From the NCBI GenBank assembly GCA_009617715.1, contig VTFK01000526.1, positions 62,001 to 126,000 on the forward strand: 64,000 nucleotides of DNA, given 5' to 3'. The position numbers and the translations under genes are program-made. The stretch comes from Plectrocnemia conspersa. Its lineage: Eukaryota; Arthropoda; Insecta; Trichoptera; Polycentropodidae. The notes below the pieces were generated by a model. That model ran no database searches. It was not told the origin of the DNA and saw nothing but the letters and a program-made list of their open reading frames with translations. Below, piece after piece: positions 32,059 to 48,664 of this stretch; positions within the stretch are counted from its first letter, which is position 1; every line of letters begins with the position of its first letter.

Positions 32059-35000
32059 TCATTCTAGGATCTCTTCGGACGTCGTGGAGGAGTCGATCGC
32101 GTCCCTCTGCAATGACAGGCTCTCGGCCAGAGAGGCTTCTCTGCGCTCGGTCTCCTCGTCGCGCACGCGGCGAAATTGCTCTATCCTCTGGCAGACGGCG
32201 TCCGAAGCGACGGCGTTGCCCGACAGATACGACAACTCGGCCGCGATCGTCGCCAGTCTCTCCGCGTCCTCCGCGTAACCTGAAACGTTCCAGTCGCGCG
32301 ACGATCAGTCGCAGCGCGATCGACGGAGGCTTTTTTGTTCCATTTTACCGCGTTGTAAAGTAAGCACTAGATTTAACGGAATACGCTCGCTCGGATAAAA
32401 AAGTAATAATATGTACGATCGGCTGCATACGATCTCGTGTAATTTATGTAAAAATATAGATATTTAGTGTCTGTACATACTGTAAAAATATTTATAAAAC
32501 TGACTATGAATGTGATATATTATGCGCTATTGTAATAAATGTATGTATATATATCTATAAATATATATATAGAAATGAAAAATGTTAGTTACGAAAGACG
32601 AGTTGATCAGGGTGGCCTTCCAGAAAGTGCGGTGACGATATATGTATATGTTTTTAATAAATATTTTTACGACATACTCAACGCTTCTTTCAGTCGATTC
32701 TGCAGGTCCAATATCGTGCTCCTCGTCAAGACCATTTCGTCGTAGTACTCCTGCGGCGCGTCGGCGGCCTCTAGCTCCCGCAGCCTCGTCAGTATCGTTA
32801 TCTCTCGCGACCGAGCTTCTTCCAATCTAAAATAGGGCGATGATATTATCGAAATTGTATATTTCGAATAGGAATATGGAATTGTTTTTGCTCAAATAAT
32901 AATTTTCGCTTGTGTTTTAAAGTATTAATAATATTGAGTCTCTATTTTAGGCAATGTGACATTAAGACGTTTACCGTTAACATCTTAAAATCGTGAAAAT
33001 CATCTTGCGATCGCAAACCTGAGAAATGTCATTAGAGTGTGATAGATTATTGTAGATTTTTTAAAGAAATTATCTATGTGCACAAAAGAGCAATTTTTTG
33101 TAAAAGTGGCATAGCTCTCGTGTTTTTTTTTATCTATTGTCGATGATTAATGTAATGGGTTAAGAAATAACTTAATATTTATATTAAAAGAATGGAAATT
33201 GTTACCAAATAGTTATGTTATCAATGTCCACCGAACTATGCTACAGTTAAATTAAATCATGTTATCCCATCTTTTTAGCAAATTTTACCGATAATAAAAA
33301 GACAAAGTAAAAATTGGTCGACGTCCTATTCATTAGATTCAACGGGACCTATTATATATTTTTTATTATCTGATGGGAGTATTTGTATTTGGATTACCTA
33401 CAATTATTTGAATATTCTTAATTTAAGATATCGGCGTTGGGTGAAAATTATTATTTGAATAAACGCAGCGCTAATTCTAATACATTATAATAAGGATATC
33501 GTCGCTGCAGTTCTGTTTTATTTGTTCGCTCGGATGTAGTCGAATCTCAGACTTCGGAAGTTATGTTTAACAGCTTTCTCTAGTTTTTCGAGCGGACAAT
33601 GCCGAGAGAAGGCAATCAAACGACTACGTGAACTGTCTGTGCTGCCAATCGAGTCGTCGATAAGACATACAAAACTTAAACCCGTAATTTTTCTTTTATA
33701 TCTAATAGTTTTCAACTCTCTTTAGTCAAGGAATACGTCATCGATTCAATAGTGATGGTACATTGCGACTGCAACTGTGACTCAAGTCGTTTTTATATAT
33801 TTTAATTTTATTCAGAATATTATCAACAGGTATTTTTAGTAAAATATTGCAATAAAAAAAGAATAAATAAGGATTGATAATACCGGAAGAATGCTAGAAG
33901 CGCCATTATATTTATATTGTTTTTACTAACTACTGAATTTTTATAGAGAACATTATTTTAAAATAAAGCAAAATTCTACGCTAATAAAAATCGCCAATAC
34001 GACTACTAGGGTTATAACTATTTTTATGTAAGGAAGTTTTTATTTACGTTAATAATCGAATAGGATCAAGAGGATGATATTGAAGTATGTAATAATCGAA
34101 AGTGTGATATGGGATAAAAAAAATCCACATCTGAAATTAATTTATTTATTACCAGACACTGGAAAACATTTTCTTGACTTTCTGAATTCTGTGTTAAGAA
34201 GTATGCCACGTTTCTTTGCATTTGTAGTGTTTTGTAAACTTTTATAATTTGTGAACATATACAATATTTTGTTTCTATGTAAAAATCATTTACATCATAT
34301 TTTTTGTAAATATCTGTAATCAATCGTAATGCTTGTCAAATAAAATAAAATTTATGTTTTGGTAATTTTGAAAATTTTATTATATTTTTGTCAATTTATG
34401 TTTTAAATAAAGATTTTTCTTTATATTATACCTGCTGTAAGTATATTGTGTCATGGGAAAATACAGTTTTATATCTGTGCTATAAAGCATGATTAAATGT
34501 AAATATGTCACACAGATCAGAGGATAGAATATCTGTTTTTTAGCTATTTATTTATATGGGGAATGGGACAGCTGTAACGGAGGAGTTTTAATCGGTGGTG
34601 AAAAATTATTCAAACTTTGATTCACAGGTGAGATACTTCAACAGATCTTGGTAATCGATTTAAAAAAGTTTATTGAATGACAATTTTGGAGAATTCTAAT
34701 AGAAAATAGGAAGGTCGATTATAATGGTGCATCTCAATTATGTACGGAAAGATAGAGATGTTTATATGGAAAAGTGAACCATAAATAAAATCAGATGCTT
34801 TTGAAACGTGGCAATGGACGCCGACAATACGTAATAAGTGCAAAAGTTTCTGATCCACTATTTTTAAGATTCTTATTACATTAAATTCGATTAAATTAAG
34901 AAATTGAGTAGTCTTGCGGAGTACCGCAAGGATTTAAGTTGGGTCCGTTGATGTTTGCACAGTATTGAAATATTTTTTTTATTAAATAGTATCATCAATT

Positions 35001-36199
35001 AAGTACCATATATTGATAACAAGTTAAAAAATATACTACATATAAAGATGATTAAATGTTAAATATATAACTAATAATGCTTTAAAACTCGAGTAAGAAG
35101 TCGATTACTAATAAAATATATCCATCTTATAATTCACTGTTGATACTTATATAGATAAAATCTTAAATTGTTGTCATACATTTATTAAGTTCATTCGTAT
35201 TGATTTTATCACGGTCTAGGAACTGCGATAAATATATTAAAATTATAAATCTATAGCAATTGATCAGTTTTAATGAATCCTTTTTTACAAGACATTCCAA
35301 TTTATTTTAATGTAAAATTGATTCAACCTCTTATTGTTCAGAATTCAACTATTGATATAATCTGGATTTTGTTGTCTGCTCTCAGTTATTTATATTTTTT
35401 AATAACTAGTAAGTATTAGATCAGTATTTATATTTTGATGATAGTTGGTTGGTATATTTGTCAAATACCGCTAGATAAAAACGTCTTAGAGGAAAGATAT
35501 TATAATATGTAAAAACTATGCACTGTTCATTAATATCATTTATAAGCAGAAGAAAAGCGTTAATGAGCCGAGATTGGAACCTTGAAGAATTCTGATGTGG
35601 CGTATTCAGACGGCTTGTGTTGCGCATATTGAACATGTTGACAACGATTTGAAAAGTATGATTCAAAAATTCATAATAACCACCGTTTCCCTAAATAAAT
35701 ACTGAACATCTTGTTAACAAAATACTGACTTTTGTATTATTTAAAGACTAGTCGTTAAATACATAAATGTTATTCATCATCACTGTCTAGATTAAACGAT
35801 GGCATCAAAGAGAGTGAACTTCAGTTGCAGCGAAGTGGGTAGGAAGTAATGCAAAAAAAGAGCATGGGAAAAGATAAGAAGTAACGAGGTACGGCGATAT
35901 GACGATCATAGGTCAGCGACTGGCATCGAGTAAAAAAGCGCGACTGGCAATCGTCCAGACGAGTGGGAATCGCCGCTACCTGTCTTCGGTAATTCAATAC
36001 TAGTATGAAATAGGGACCTAGCGCCGAGGTCCTGCACGGCCACCGCCAGAACGGTCAGCAGCTGGTCGGCCGCGTTGGCGTTCACCGTGCAGGCCTGCCT
36101 GAGCAAGAACTCGTGCTGCAGGGAGGCGTCGAGTCGAGGCGACAGCAGGGCCGCCCCCAGAGCCCCCGCCTTTAGCGCGGCCCTGCAAGCGCGCCGCAT
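32059..36199 (-). CDS. Smac/DIABLO-like small helical mitochondrial protein
   Basis: Three exons, 36199-36018, 32826-32678 and 32279-32059 (phases 2 and 1), give 183 residues. The N-terminus (MRRACRAALKAGALGAALL) is basic, free of acidic residues and then hydrophobic, like a mitochondrial signal. The rest is helical and charged: LLRQACTVNANAADQLLTVL, LTRLRELEAADAPQEYYDEM, a peptide including RLKEALSYAEDAERLATIAA, GNAVASDAVCQRIEQF. Order, length and the LSxxAxxAAxxxG / A-S-x-A segment resemble DIABLO, the mitochondrial IAP antagonist with a three-helix fold. No clear A-V-P-I-type IAP-binding tetrapeptide is seen; A-L-L-S or A-S-L-Q near residues 17-26 are weak candidates. An in-frame stop lies upstream of ATG 36199, which favours that start. 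Alternative: another small coiled-coil protein. Confidence 0.5.
32534..32539 (+). terminator. Candidate E3-ligase poly(A) signal
   Basis: This is the first plain AATAAA I see after the E3-ligase stop, 535 nt downstream. If used, the 3' UTR would run antisense across the last coding exon of the DIABLO-like gene. Confidence 0.4.
32827..36017. other. Intron of the DIABLO-like gene
   Basis: A 3.2-kb AT-rich intron. No nested gene was recognised. A LINE fragment at 34870-35080 is listed separately. Confidence 0.4.
34870..35080 (+). mobile_element. LINE RT fragment with GVPQG block
   Basis: The segment around 34915-34965 reads CGVPQGFKLGPLMF, the RT block that precedes the YADD site in Jockey-type LINEs. 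The sequence on both sides is shared with 36372-36600, including TAGTATCATCAATTAAGTAC. There is no open frame. Confidence 0.65.
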
Positions 36200-36371
36200 G
36201 CGTGACGTATCGGCCGACCGAAAAAAACCAAACGGCGCTCGGCTATTCGGGGACTCGGCCGCCACGAGCGCTATTTTTATTTACGACATTTTTATAAATA
36301 ACGCCCAATTAAATCATGTTAGCGCTATCCGAGTTTTCTATTTATCGTCGCGCAAAAATCATACAGCCGCA

Positions 36372-36600
36372 CAACTTATTACATCAAATTCGATTAAATT
36401 AAGTAAACACTGGGATTCAAATTGGGGTGTCTCACGGAGTACCGCAAGGACTTAAGTTGGGTCCGTTGATGTTTGATGATAATGTGATTATGAAATATTT
36501 TTTTATTGAATAGTATCATCAATTAAGTACCATATATTGATAACAGGTTAAAACATATACTACATATAAAGATTATTAAGAAAATTAGGATAAATATTAT
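36372..36600 (+). mobile_element. Second copy of the GVPQG LINE fragment
   Basis: It repeats 34870-35080 with few differences (GGAGTACCGCAAGGA, then TTAAGTTGGGTCCGTTGATG, then TAGTATCATCAATTAAGTAC), in the same orientation about 1.5 kb away and just upstream of the DIABLO-like start. It is either a duplicated genomic segment or two truncated insertions of one subfamily. Confidence 0.65.
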
Positions 36601-37139
36601 ATTTATTTGTAAAAATAAATTATGGAACTTAATTTTTTAATAAAATATATATATGTAACAAAATGGATGGTATTTCATTAATTATGAAAAATAATATCAA
36701 TTAAATGGCTTTTAACATTTTGCAGCAGCCGATCCTTTGACACTGACAAACCAGCATTTGACACTTTGAGCACCGTAATCATTGACAGTTGTCTGATTTG
36801 CAGTGTTTTATTCACATCTGAATCACTTTGCGCTTCAAAACAGTATAAATAATAAAATTGAACATATACCTAATGCACATTTACATCGATATATAGATTG
36901 TTTCGTAAAAAAACGGCCTTGCACAAATACAGCGAGGTTATAAAATTCAGGCAGAAATGGTTCGTTCCGTTCTCAACATTTGCAGCATTTTATGAAGACG
37001 TAAACATATGGTAAAAAATATTTGTCGTCTAGAAATGCTGCTATTATAATTATAATTTATAAATCGGAACGGCCTTCCTAAGAGTTCCAGATTACATTCA
37101 ACCGTAGATAATGAATTATTATCTAATACCCGATCTAAG
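36601..37139. other. AT-rich, mariner-type end fragment
   Basis: ATTGACAGTTGTCTGATTTG near 36780 matches ATTGACAGCTGTCTGATTTA at 47482, the outer part of the mariner-like remnant there. No gene is seen. Confidence 0.4.
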
Positions 37140-37405
37140 GTCGGAATAGCGCAGTATGTAACGTCTCAGACTAGTAACCCTGAGGTTGCGGGTTCGAGTC
37201 ACGTTAGCAGACTCGAATTTTTATTTGTAAAAATGCGCTAGTATTAAAAACCGGCCCCAGCTCCAAAGTGACAAATTATAGTTTATAAATAATATAGTTT
37301 TCACCGACACCCAGACGTTCGGTCTGGTGGTAAATATTTACTTGTTACATTATGTACGATTGCCTAGCCCAGTTTGTACAGATATACCCCCCAACCTTAT
37401 AAAAA
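37140..37405 (+). repeat. tRNA-derived SINE, copy 1
   Basis: The head has pol III promoter boxes: TAGCGCAGTATG (box A-like) and GGGTTCGAGTC (box B). A shared body follows: AAAAACCGGCCCCAGCTCC, GTGACAAATTATAG, TCTGGTGGTAAATA and a tail near CAGTTTGTACAGATAT. It matches 46351-46640 and the tail of 60870-61028. Its acceptor stem does not pair, so it is not a tRNA gene. Confidence 0.75.
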
Positions 37406-37799
37406 TAAAATCGCATCGAAAATGCAAATTGTATAATATGTAAGACATTACAAAATATGGAAAATACAACTCTGCACTTGTGTGCCCAATAACGAGCTCA
37501 TGCCACCAAAATTATTTTGGAGTGTTAAAATCCAGGAAGATTTAGAGGATTCACCGGTTCTAAGCGAAGCGCACAATTTGCGCTGACAGAAAAGCATATG
37601 ATAACTATAATAATATCGCTGACGCTTTCGCGGAGTATTTTTACTTCGTCTATGACGAATAATCTTTAGCTCCCGATCGCAATTGAAGCAATGCAACTTC
37701 ACGATCCAGTTTTTGGGAATCTCAAACTACTTTATATTACTTGAATGGTCGCAGTTTTTTATTCGTAGAAATGTGCAAAGGTCTCCAGGGATTAATTAT

Positions 37800-37920
37800 A
37801 CAGTACGTTATTTGATATATATTTTACGAATCTATCCATAAGCACTTTAGTAGACCAGCAACGCGGTTTTCGTCAGCATCGTTCCGCGGTCATTAGCTTC
37901 CCGACGGCACGGGCATTGTT
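37800..37920 (+). mobile_element. LINE RT fragment (finger region)
   Basis: The frame reads LVDQQRGFRQHRSAVISF, the Q-x-GF-x-x-x-RS block at the start of non-LTR reverse transcriptases. No open frame continues. Confidence 0.55.
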
Positions 37921-38059
37921 CCTCGATACTAAAATTTATACTAGATTTAAAAATAAAACATATCTGAAATTAAGATTCTTCGGTTTCTCACGTGGTTTTG
38001 TAAAAATTTAAAAATTTTTAATACGTCATTTCAGTGAAATCATATCATAATTCAATTTA

Positions 38060-38170
38060 AATGGTAGATATATATTTGTATCAGTGAAAATATAATTTAT
38101 CTGGCATGTGCTGGTAAAATTATAAGATCTTTACTTTTCCATACATAGTAATTTATACATTTAAAAAAAG
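38060..38170 (+). repeat. R2 repeat fragment
   Basis: TCAGTGAAAATATAATTTAT, CTGGCATGTGCTGGTAAAAT and ACTTTTCCATACATAGTAA match the head of R2 copies at 23745 and 55240. Confidence 0.4.
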
Positions 38171-41100
38171 TAATAGTTAATGGTAATATATTATAATTTT
38201 GGCGCTGAACGGCTACATATAATTAATTCTTGATCTAATTAAAGTTTGGCTATATTTGCAGCCCTGAAAGGATGCCGACATCTGTGCGTATATATGTAGT
38301 AAGGATTATATTTAGATACATATGTTTCATATAGTGGGCGTTTTATAAAGATTATGTTCGATATTTCACTTTTTTGTTTTTATATATTATTTACAGATAA
38401 TAAATCTTTCAGTATGAAAAGTTTAGTTGTTTAATATTTAATTATGCGCTACAACCGCAGTGATGTGTCTTTAATCGTTTTATTAAGGTAGCTTCTTTAA
38501 AAAAATCCGGATAGCGTCGGAGCTAATAATAGCCGGCGACGAGAACGCGCGCTTTTTAAATTTACTATTCGCTAATGAAAAAGTCTTCTTCATTTCCAGA
38601 AAGGTGTCAAAAAGCTACCTTGACATATAAGAGAGGCTTGAATTGAGTTTTGATCATTCAGCAGTGATTTTGATCTTTAGTAAAATAATAATTAAGAGAG
38701 AAATTAGACCAACTCTCACTAACAAAATGACAGTTTGGTAAGCTTTCGAGAGTACTGAAAAACAACATCAAGTTGAATTTAGAATTTTAAAACAAAAAGC
38801 AACTCGAAGCAGAAGTTGAATACTACTTTAACGACATACAAAAAGCAGCTTGAAACAATATTAAAGAACTCACACACATGGCAGTAACAAATAACTACAA
38901 AATAGAGATAAGAAATGTGGTATATTAAAATAGAGGGGCAAGGATATAATTGCATAAAACCAAAGAGATACAAATATTATAAATAATGAAGCACAACAAT
39001 TAAAACAAAAAATGAAGAAACTAAAGGAAGATTGAATAAATAATTACCTGAATAATTTAACAGTAGGTAAAATACCTATAAGCCATAAGCCGCTAATCAA
39101 AACGATGGAATGTTCGCAATAAAGACATACATCGTGGCTAGGCGTTGAAGACGTTGCCAGTGCTATAAAATTTTTTGCTGCTAAACATGAAACGAGTATC
39201 CAACAGCACTTCAACATCGAGGTAACAAGCTCCTCAATGTGGACAACTTGAAAAGACAGCTGAAGAACTGGCCTAGTTATCATTACTGGAACTCATTTAC
39301 TATTTATAAGTAATTGTTTAGTATAGAGCAGAAAACGCTTGCACGCCAATGGTCAGTCAATTTAAAATATATTAAATAGGGTTAAAATGAAAAATATGAA
39401 TAAATGTGAAAATGGAACAAAAGACATCTACAGTCTTTCAGTAAAATAATGCATTTTAAGCTGTGTGTTAGAAGTCTATGTCGGCTATTTTACATTTTGT
39501 TTTGTTTTTGTAATATTGTTCAGCCGCGTAGTGAGTTTTTTTTACATTTTTTTAAATTATAAATGAGCATTTCAATTCAATATTAACCATTGTCAATGTT
39601 TAAATGCTTTTCTTTGAATATTCCAATATTTTCTTTATATATATTTGTCCAGTTTAAAGGTATAAAAAATAAAATGCTGCATAAAAATATTTTGTAAACA
39701 ATTTAATACGGAAGCGTAACTTACCCCATATACGGGATATATCGGGAGAGATGGTCTAATGCCCGAAATGAAATGTAATCTTCCAAGTCTAATGACGTAA
39801 TGACATACTAATGAAAATAGAATCGCATACATCAGGGCTGTCAAAAACGCAGCTCGCGACCTTTAGATTTTAAATTCCATAGATTAAAAAAAAACAATCC
39901 ATATACATCTTATACGCATATTCCTATAGTATAATATATACCGGTGTTTTTTTAGAAAGTTAATTTCGTCAGATAATTTTTTTAGATAAACAAGTGTTAT
40001 TTGTGTGCCAAATATCCATACTGTTTTTATTATTCTGGATGCGGTCGTCATGTTACTTAAGGTTGGACGGCTCTGACCTAAGGTTAGATTATCAAAAATA
40101 ATCTTTTCGATTGTGCCTAAGCGCCCAGGGCCATTTTTATAGGCCAGCGGTCCCGCAAATCATATTTTCAGATCTTTCACGCGCCACAATGTGACTCAAT
40201 AGCTAAGGATTCAGCTACCTGGCCCTGGATTAATTTAAAGGATAATCTAAAATTTCATAACGTATGTTAACACACTAATAAAAGTTTGCCGAAATAACAT
40301 TTACATTTTCATTACATAAATAAAATTCGGATAACCTAGAAATAAAAGTCACATAACATCGAATCGATAATATTTTTTTTAATTACGACTCAAACACTAC
40401 CTCGCAAGGAACTTTTAAGGTTTTTCCAATCAAATGAATAAATCTTTTCATGCAGAAATAACTGACGAAAATTTCGAAGATAGTTACAATAGTGACGCAT
40501 TGGGGTAACCTGTTAGGTCACGATAGTCTTAATTTAATTGAAATAAATAAATAACAATTGTGGAGTAACTTTTTAGTTATAACTAAAAATATATTCGTGT
40601 TCAACGTAAATACTCTTCTACTCTATTAACTACACTGTTCAGAAATCAAAGTCAGTAGACAGATTTTTTTTTGTCTAAAAAGCCGTCGTGTACTTTCAAC
40701 TATTCCATTGTTTTACTGATTTTGATCATGCAGGAACGTCTTTCTAAATAGGTGCATGTTTTGCAATACTGATTCTTTGTACAGATGCATTATTTTCTGA
40801 TGTAATGTCCTGCTTTCATAAAAAAGTTTTAACCCAATAAACGTGATTATTCTCATTATTATTGATTTAAAAATTACTGGAAATATTATATATTAGCGAT
40901 AAATAATTTTAAAAAGGTGTACTTTTGAGAACAGTAGTAGTTCTTTAAATTGTTTTTTATCGTATAATTATTTACCTTCGAAAACGCGTAAACGGACAGA
41001 CCGCTAAGTTTCGCTATCACGCGAAAACGCGTGAACGGACCGTTAATAAATATTACTATATTTATATATTGTCAACGATTTTTTTAAATTTCAACTTGAT

Positions 41101-41754
41101 TTTGGCAAAAAACTACTTATTTCTTTGAATTAAATGTTTTTTGGATTGCAAATTTATTAAAAGAAAACTTAGAGGTTTAATATCAACCTCAATATTTAAA
41201 TAAATATTTTTAATATTAACAGAAAACAAATGAAAAATTCATTCCATATAATAAAAAGCATATGAAATCTCATTTAGGAACTGAAAAATTTAATTGAGAA
41301 TATGTTGTTTTATTTTGGCTACAACTAAAGATTGTAAGTTCAGAGCTGTTTTGGAAAATCCGAATTTTTTGATTTCTTGAAACTGCAAATCTGAATATAC
41401 GAATTTTATCCAAATTTTTTTTTAAATCTTTCGCTTTTTAATTAGAGATTTCTTTTTTGAAAATTCATACTTATTAAAAAAAATCAGAAAGTCGGTTATT
41501 GCAAAAGTTTTTCACAGTGTTAATAATAAATTATAATATATTCGTGCAATCTTTTAATCATGAGCAATCCCACCTTATGTCCTTTAGTATTTTGTTATTA
41601 TATTTGCTATTACTATTATTATAACTACTAGTTCTAATATTATATTACATTTCATATTTCCTATTTATTGTTTAAATTAACACTTACATTCCATTTTCCA
41701 CTCCTCTTGAGAATGGGGGGCTTGAAGGGACCTCATAAGTGGAATAGCCTAGAG
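38171..41754. other. Gene desert with unplaced remnants
   Basis: No gene is recognised in about 3.5 kb. CAGGGCTGTCAAAAACGC near 39835 and a GCCCAGGGCCA...CTGGCCCTGG pair (40128-40230) look like hAT-type element ends. GAAAACGCGT(A/G)AACGGAC occurs twice at 40981-41040. Open frames near 39044-39283 are not attributable. Confidence 0.4.
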
Positions 41755-42011
41755 CAGTGGTCGTCAACCTGTCCGTATCGCCCACTAGTAGGCGATTCAA
41801 GCTTCCACGGCGATGTTTTTTGTCCTGTGTTACAAATATTGTTTTTCCTTCATTAATTGAATCATTGCTACATATCAATTTCGCATGTTAAATTTTAGTA
41901 CCTATTTTTTTTACAAACCTTTCCTCTTTTTAAAAAATATTTCACACTTGCACTAGATTGAGTAACTGCAACGCTAGTGGGCGGTAGGTAGAAAGAGGTT
42001 GACGACACCTA
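41755..42011. mobile_element. hAT-type MITE with imperfect 8-bp duplication
   Basis: Inverted ends are CAGTGGTCGTCAACCTGTCC and GGTTGACGACACCTAG; inner parts also pair (CGCCCACTAGTAGG and CTAGTGGGCGGTAGG). The flanks GCCTAGAG (41747-41754) and GTCTAGAA (42012-42019) agree at 6 of 8 positions, the duplication size of hAT elements. It has no transposase. Confidence 0.65.
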
Positions 42012-42059
42012 GTCTAGAACCTCTCTTTATTTAAATCTGTCTCTGGGCGACGAGGATGC

Positions 42060-42230
42060 TTGGGTTCGTTATGCCAAACGCGTGCCACTTAATTTATTAT
42101 CGATTCGCGTTCTGTACGTTACGCTAGTTCGTAGCGTCCTCGAATATGTCGCGAAGTATGTACATCTTATTGTTGGAGAAAATTCAAAGAAAATTTACGA
42201 TATCTCGACAAAAACGTGTATGTGTCGTAT
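42060..42230 (+). mobile_element. LINE C-terminal fragment
   Basis: The frame reads LNLLSIRVLYVTLVRSVLEY followed by VAKYV, like the LVRS-LEY block beyond the RT thumb of Jockey-type LINEs. It is truncated at both ends. Confidence 0.6.
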
Positions 42231-42249
42231 CCATGGTTGTATCCAAGTA

Positions 42250-42585
42250 ACCAAGGCCGGCCCGAGGGGAGGGCTGTACGGGCGGTCGTTAATTACTCCG
42301 AAGGTGTGGGGGGGGGGGCAGTTGATTATATTTAATACTGTGTTGAAAGTGTGTATAAACACAAACAGCACCGCCCTACTGGCACAAAAAATCACCTCAG
42401 AAATTTTTGTTCGTTTAAAAATGTGATGGATGACCTTTTTTTATCTCCCGCTAAACAAACAAAAATTTCACAGATTACTTATTTTAGCTCTCACATGATT
42501 ACTGAATGAACAAAAATTTCCGAAACGACATTTTTTAGCTCTCGCAGAATCTCTAAATGAACATTTTTTCGGACCGGCCCCGCTA
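42250..42585. mobile_element. Non-autonomous element with GGCCGGCCCG ends
   Basis: AAGGCCGGCCCGAGG at the left and CGGACCGGCCCCGC at the right are imperfect inverted ends. A run of G's lies near 42308-42317. It is non-coding and directly follows the LINE fragment. Confidence 0.5.
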
Positions 42586-43473
42586 CTACTTTTTTACTTT
42601 GCTTTTGTAAGGTAACAACGACAGATAAAGCAAATCTTTCTTGTACTTTATTTTTAAGTCTACAAGTATATTATTTTGGAGTAACTTACCTTATTTTATT
42701 GACTCCTGATTTAAATAGAATGAATATAGATCAATTGTATTTCGCAATACTGACTAGATTTAGCTACGTTTACATAGAGTGAACGTGTATTTTCTACGGC
42801 AGTTATATTTATACAAAAATTAGATTAGATTCTCAGATACGTGTTTTTTTCACCTCGCAGATACATTTATAGTTAATAAGAAACATATTTCTAGACACTG
42901 TGCATTTTTAGCCTATCGGATAAAACAGTCCTGTTGCAATGGCGCAGTGAAGGCCCTCGATCTTCAGGCTATGCTCGATGGGTTTTAGGACTGTTTTTAG
43001 AACTCGAATGCCGAGAGCCAAATATTGCAAAATTGCGTTGACGCGGTTCGATCGTGATTCATCGCATCGCCGAGGTCTATTTTAATAGAGAACGTGAACG
43101 TTTCGAGAGCGTCTTCGGCGACCCTAACGCGCGGCAACCCTAACGCGAAACGTAGGGCGGGCGACTTTTCGGTCATCGGACGTCGCGGAAAAATTACCGC
43201 ACGCGAAACTGGGACGACGGAAATAGAAGTTACCAAGATGGGTATTTCGGCGAGGGCTATTTCGGCGTCGGAGCGTAGGGAAGAAGCGCGACGGAAAGTA
43301 AAGTAGGGCGGCTAAGGGAGAAGGAGGGCGCGGCATTGACATTGGACGGGGCTCGCGACGGAACGGTCTCGTAGCTGCAGCGAGCGCAGCTTCTCGGCTG
43401 ACGGCTATTTTTACATCGGGAGCGGAGCCGGCGGCCGGGCGCGCATTCGCGAGCGCACGAGCGAGTCGCCGGG
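42586..43473. other. Upstream region of sarcalumenin
   Basis: The first part is AT-rich. From about 42950 the sequence becomes GC-rich and is probably promoter and 5' UTR of the sarcalumenin gene (GCGAGTCGCCGGG just before the ATG). Open frames here on both strands are composition artefacts. Confidence 0.4.
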
Positions 43474-48464
<4,991 letters not shown>

Positions 48465-48653
48465 AGTCGCACGGAGCGCGACCGCCTCCGTTCGAAATAG
48501 CCCAGCCGTTTCTCACAAACTCTAGTCAAAAGTCTGCAAAGAGTCGCCGTCGAACGCTCGCGGGTCGCGCCGTATTTATCTCAGCATTTCTGGCGGAGAA
48601 CCTCGCCGAGGCGACGCCCCTCGCTTCGTATTATTATTTTTACTCGTTATGTA

Positions 48654-48659
48654 AATAAA
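48654..48659 (+). terminator. Sarcalumenin poly(A) signal (AATAAA)
   Basis: AATAAA lies about 190 nt after the sarcalumenin stop. Confidence 0.6.
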
Positions 48660-48664
48660 TACCT

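Noticed and set aside
37142..37215. Possible tRNA gene with box A and box B
   Set aside because: The acceptor stem does not pair, the anticodon stem is imperfect, and two other copies share a long non-tRNA body. It is a SINE head.
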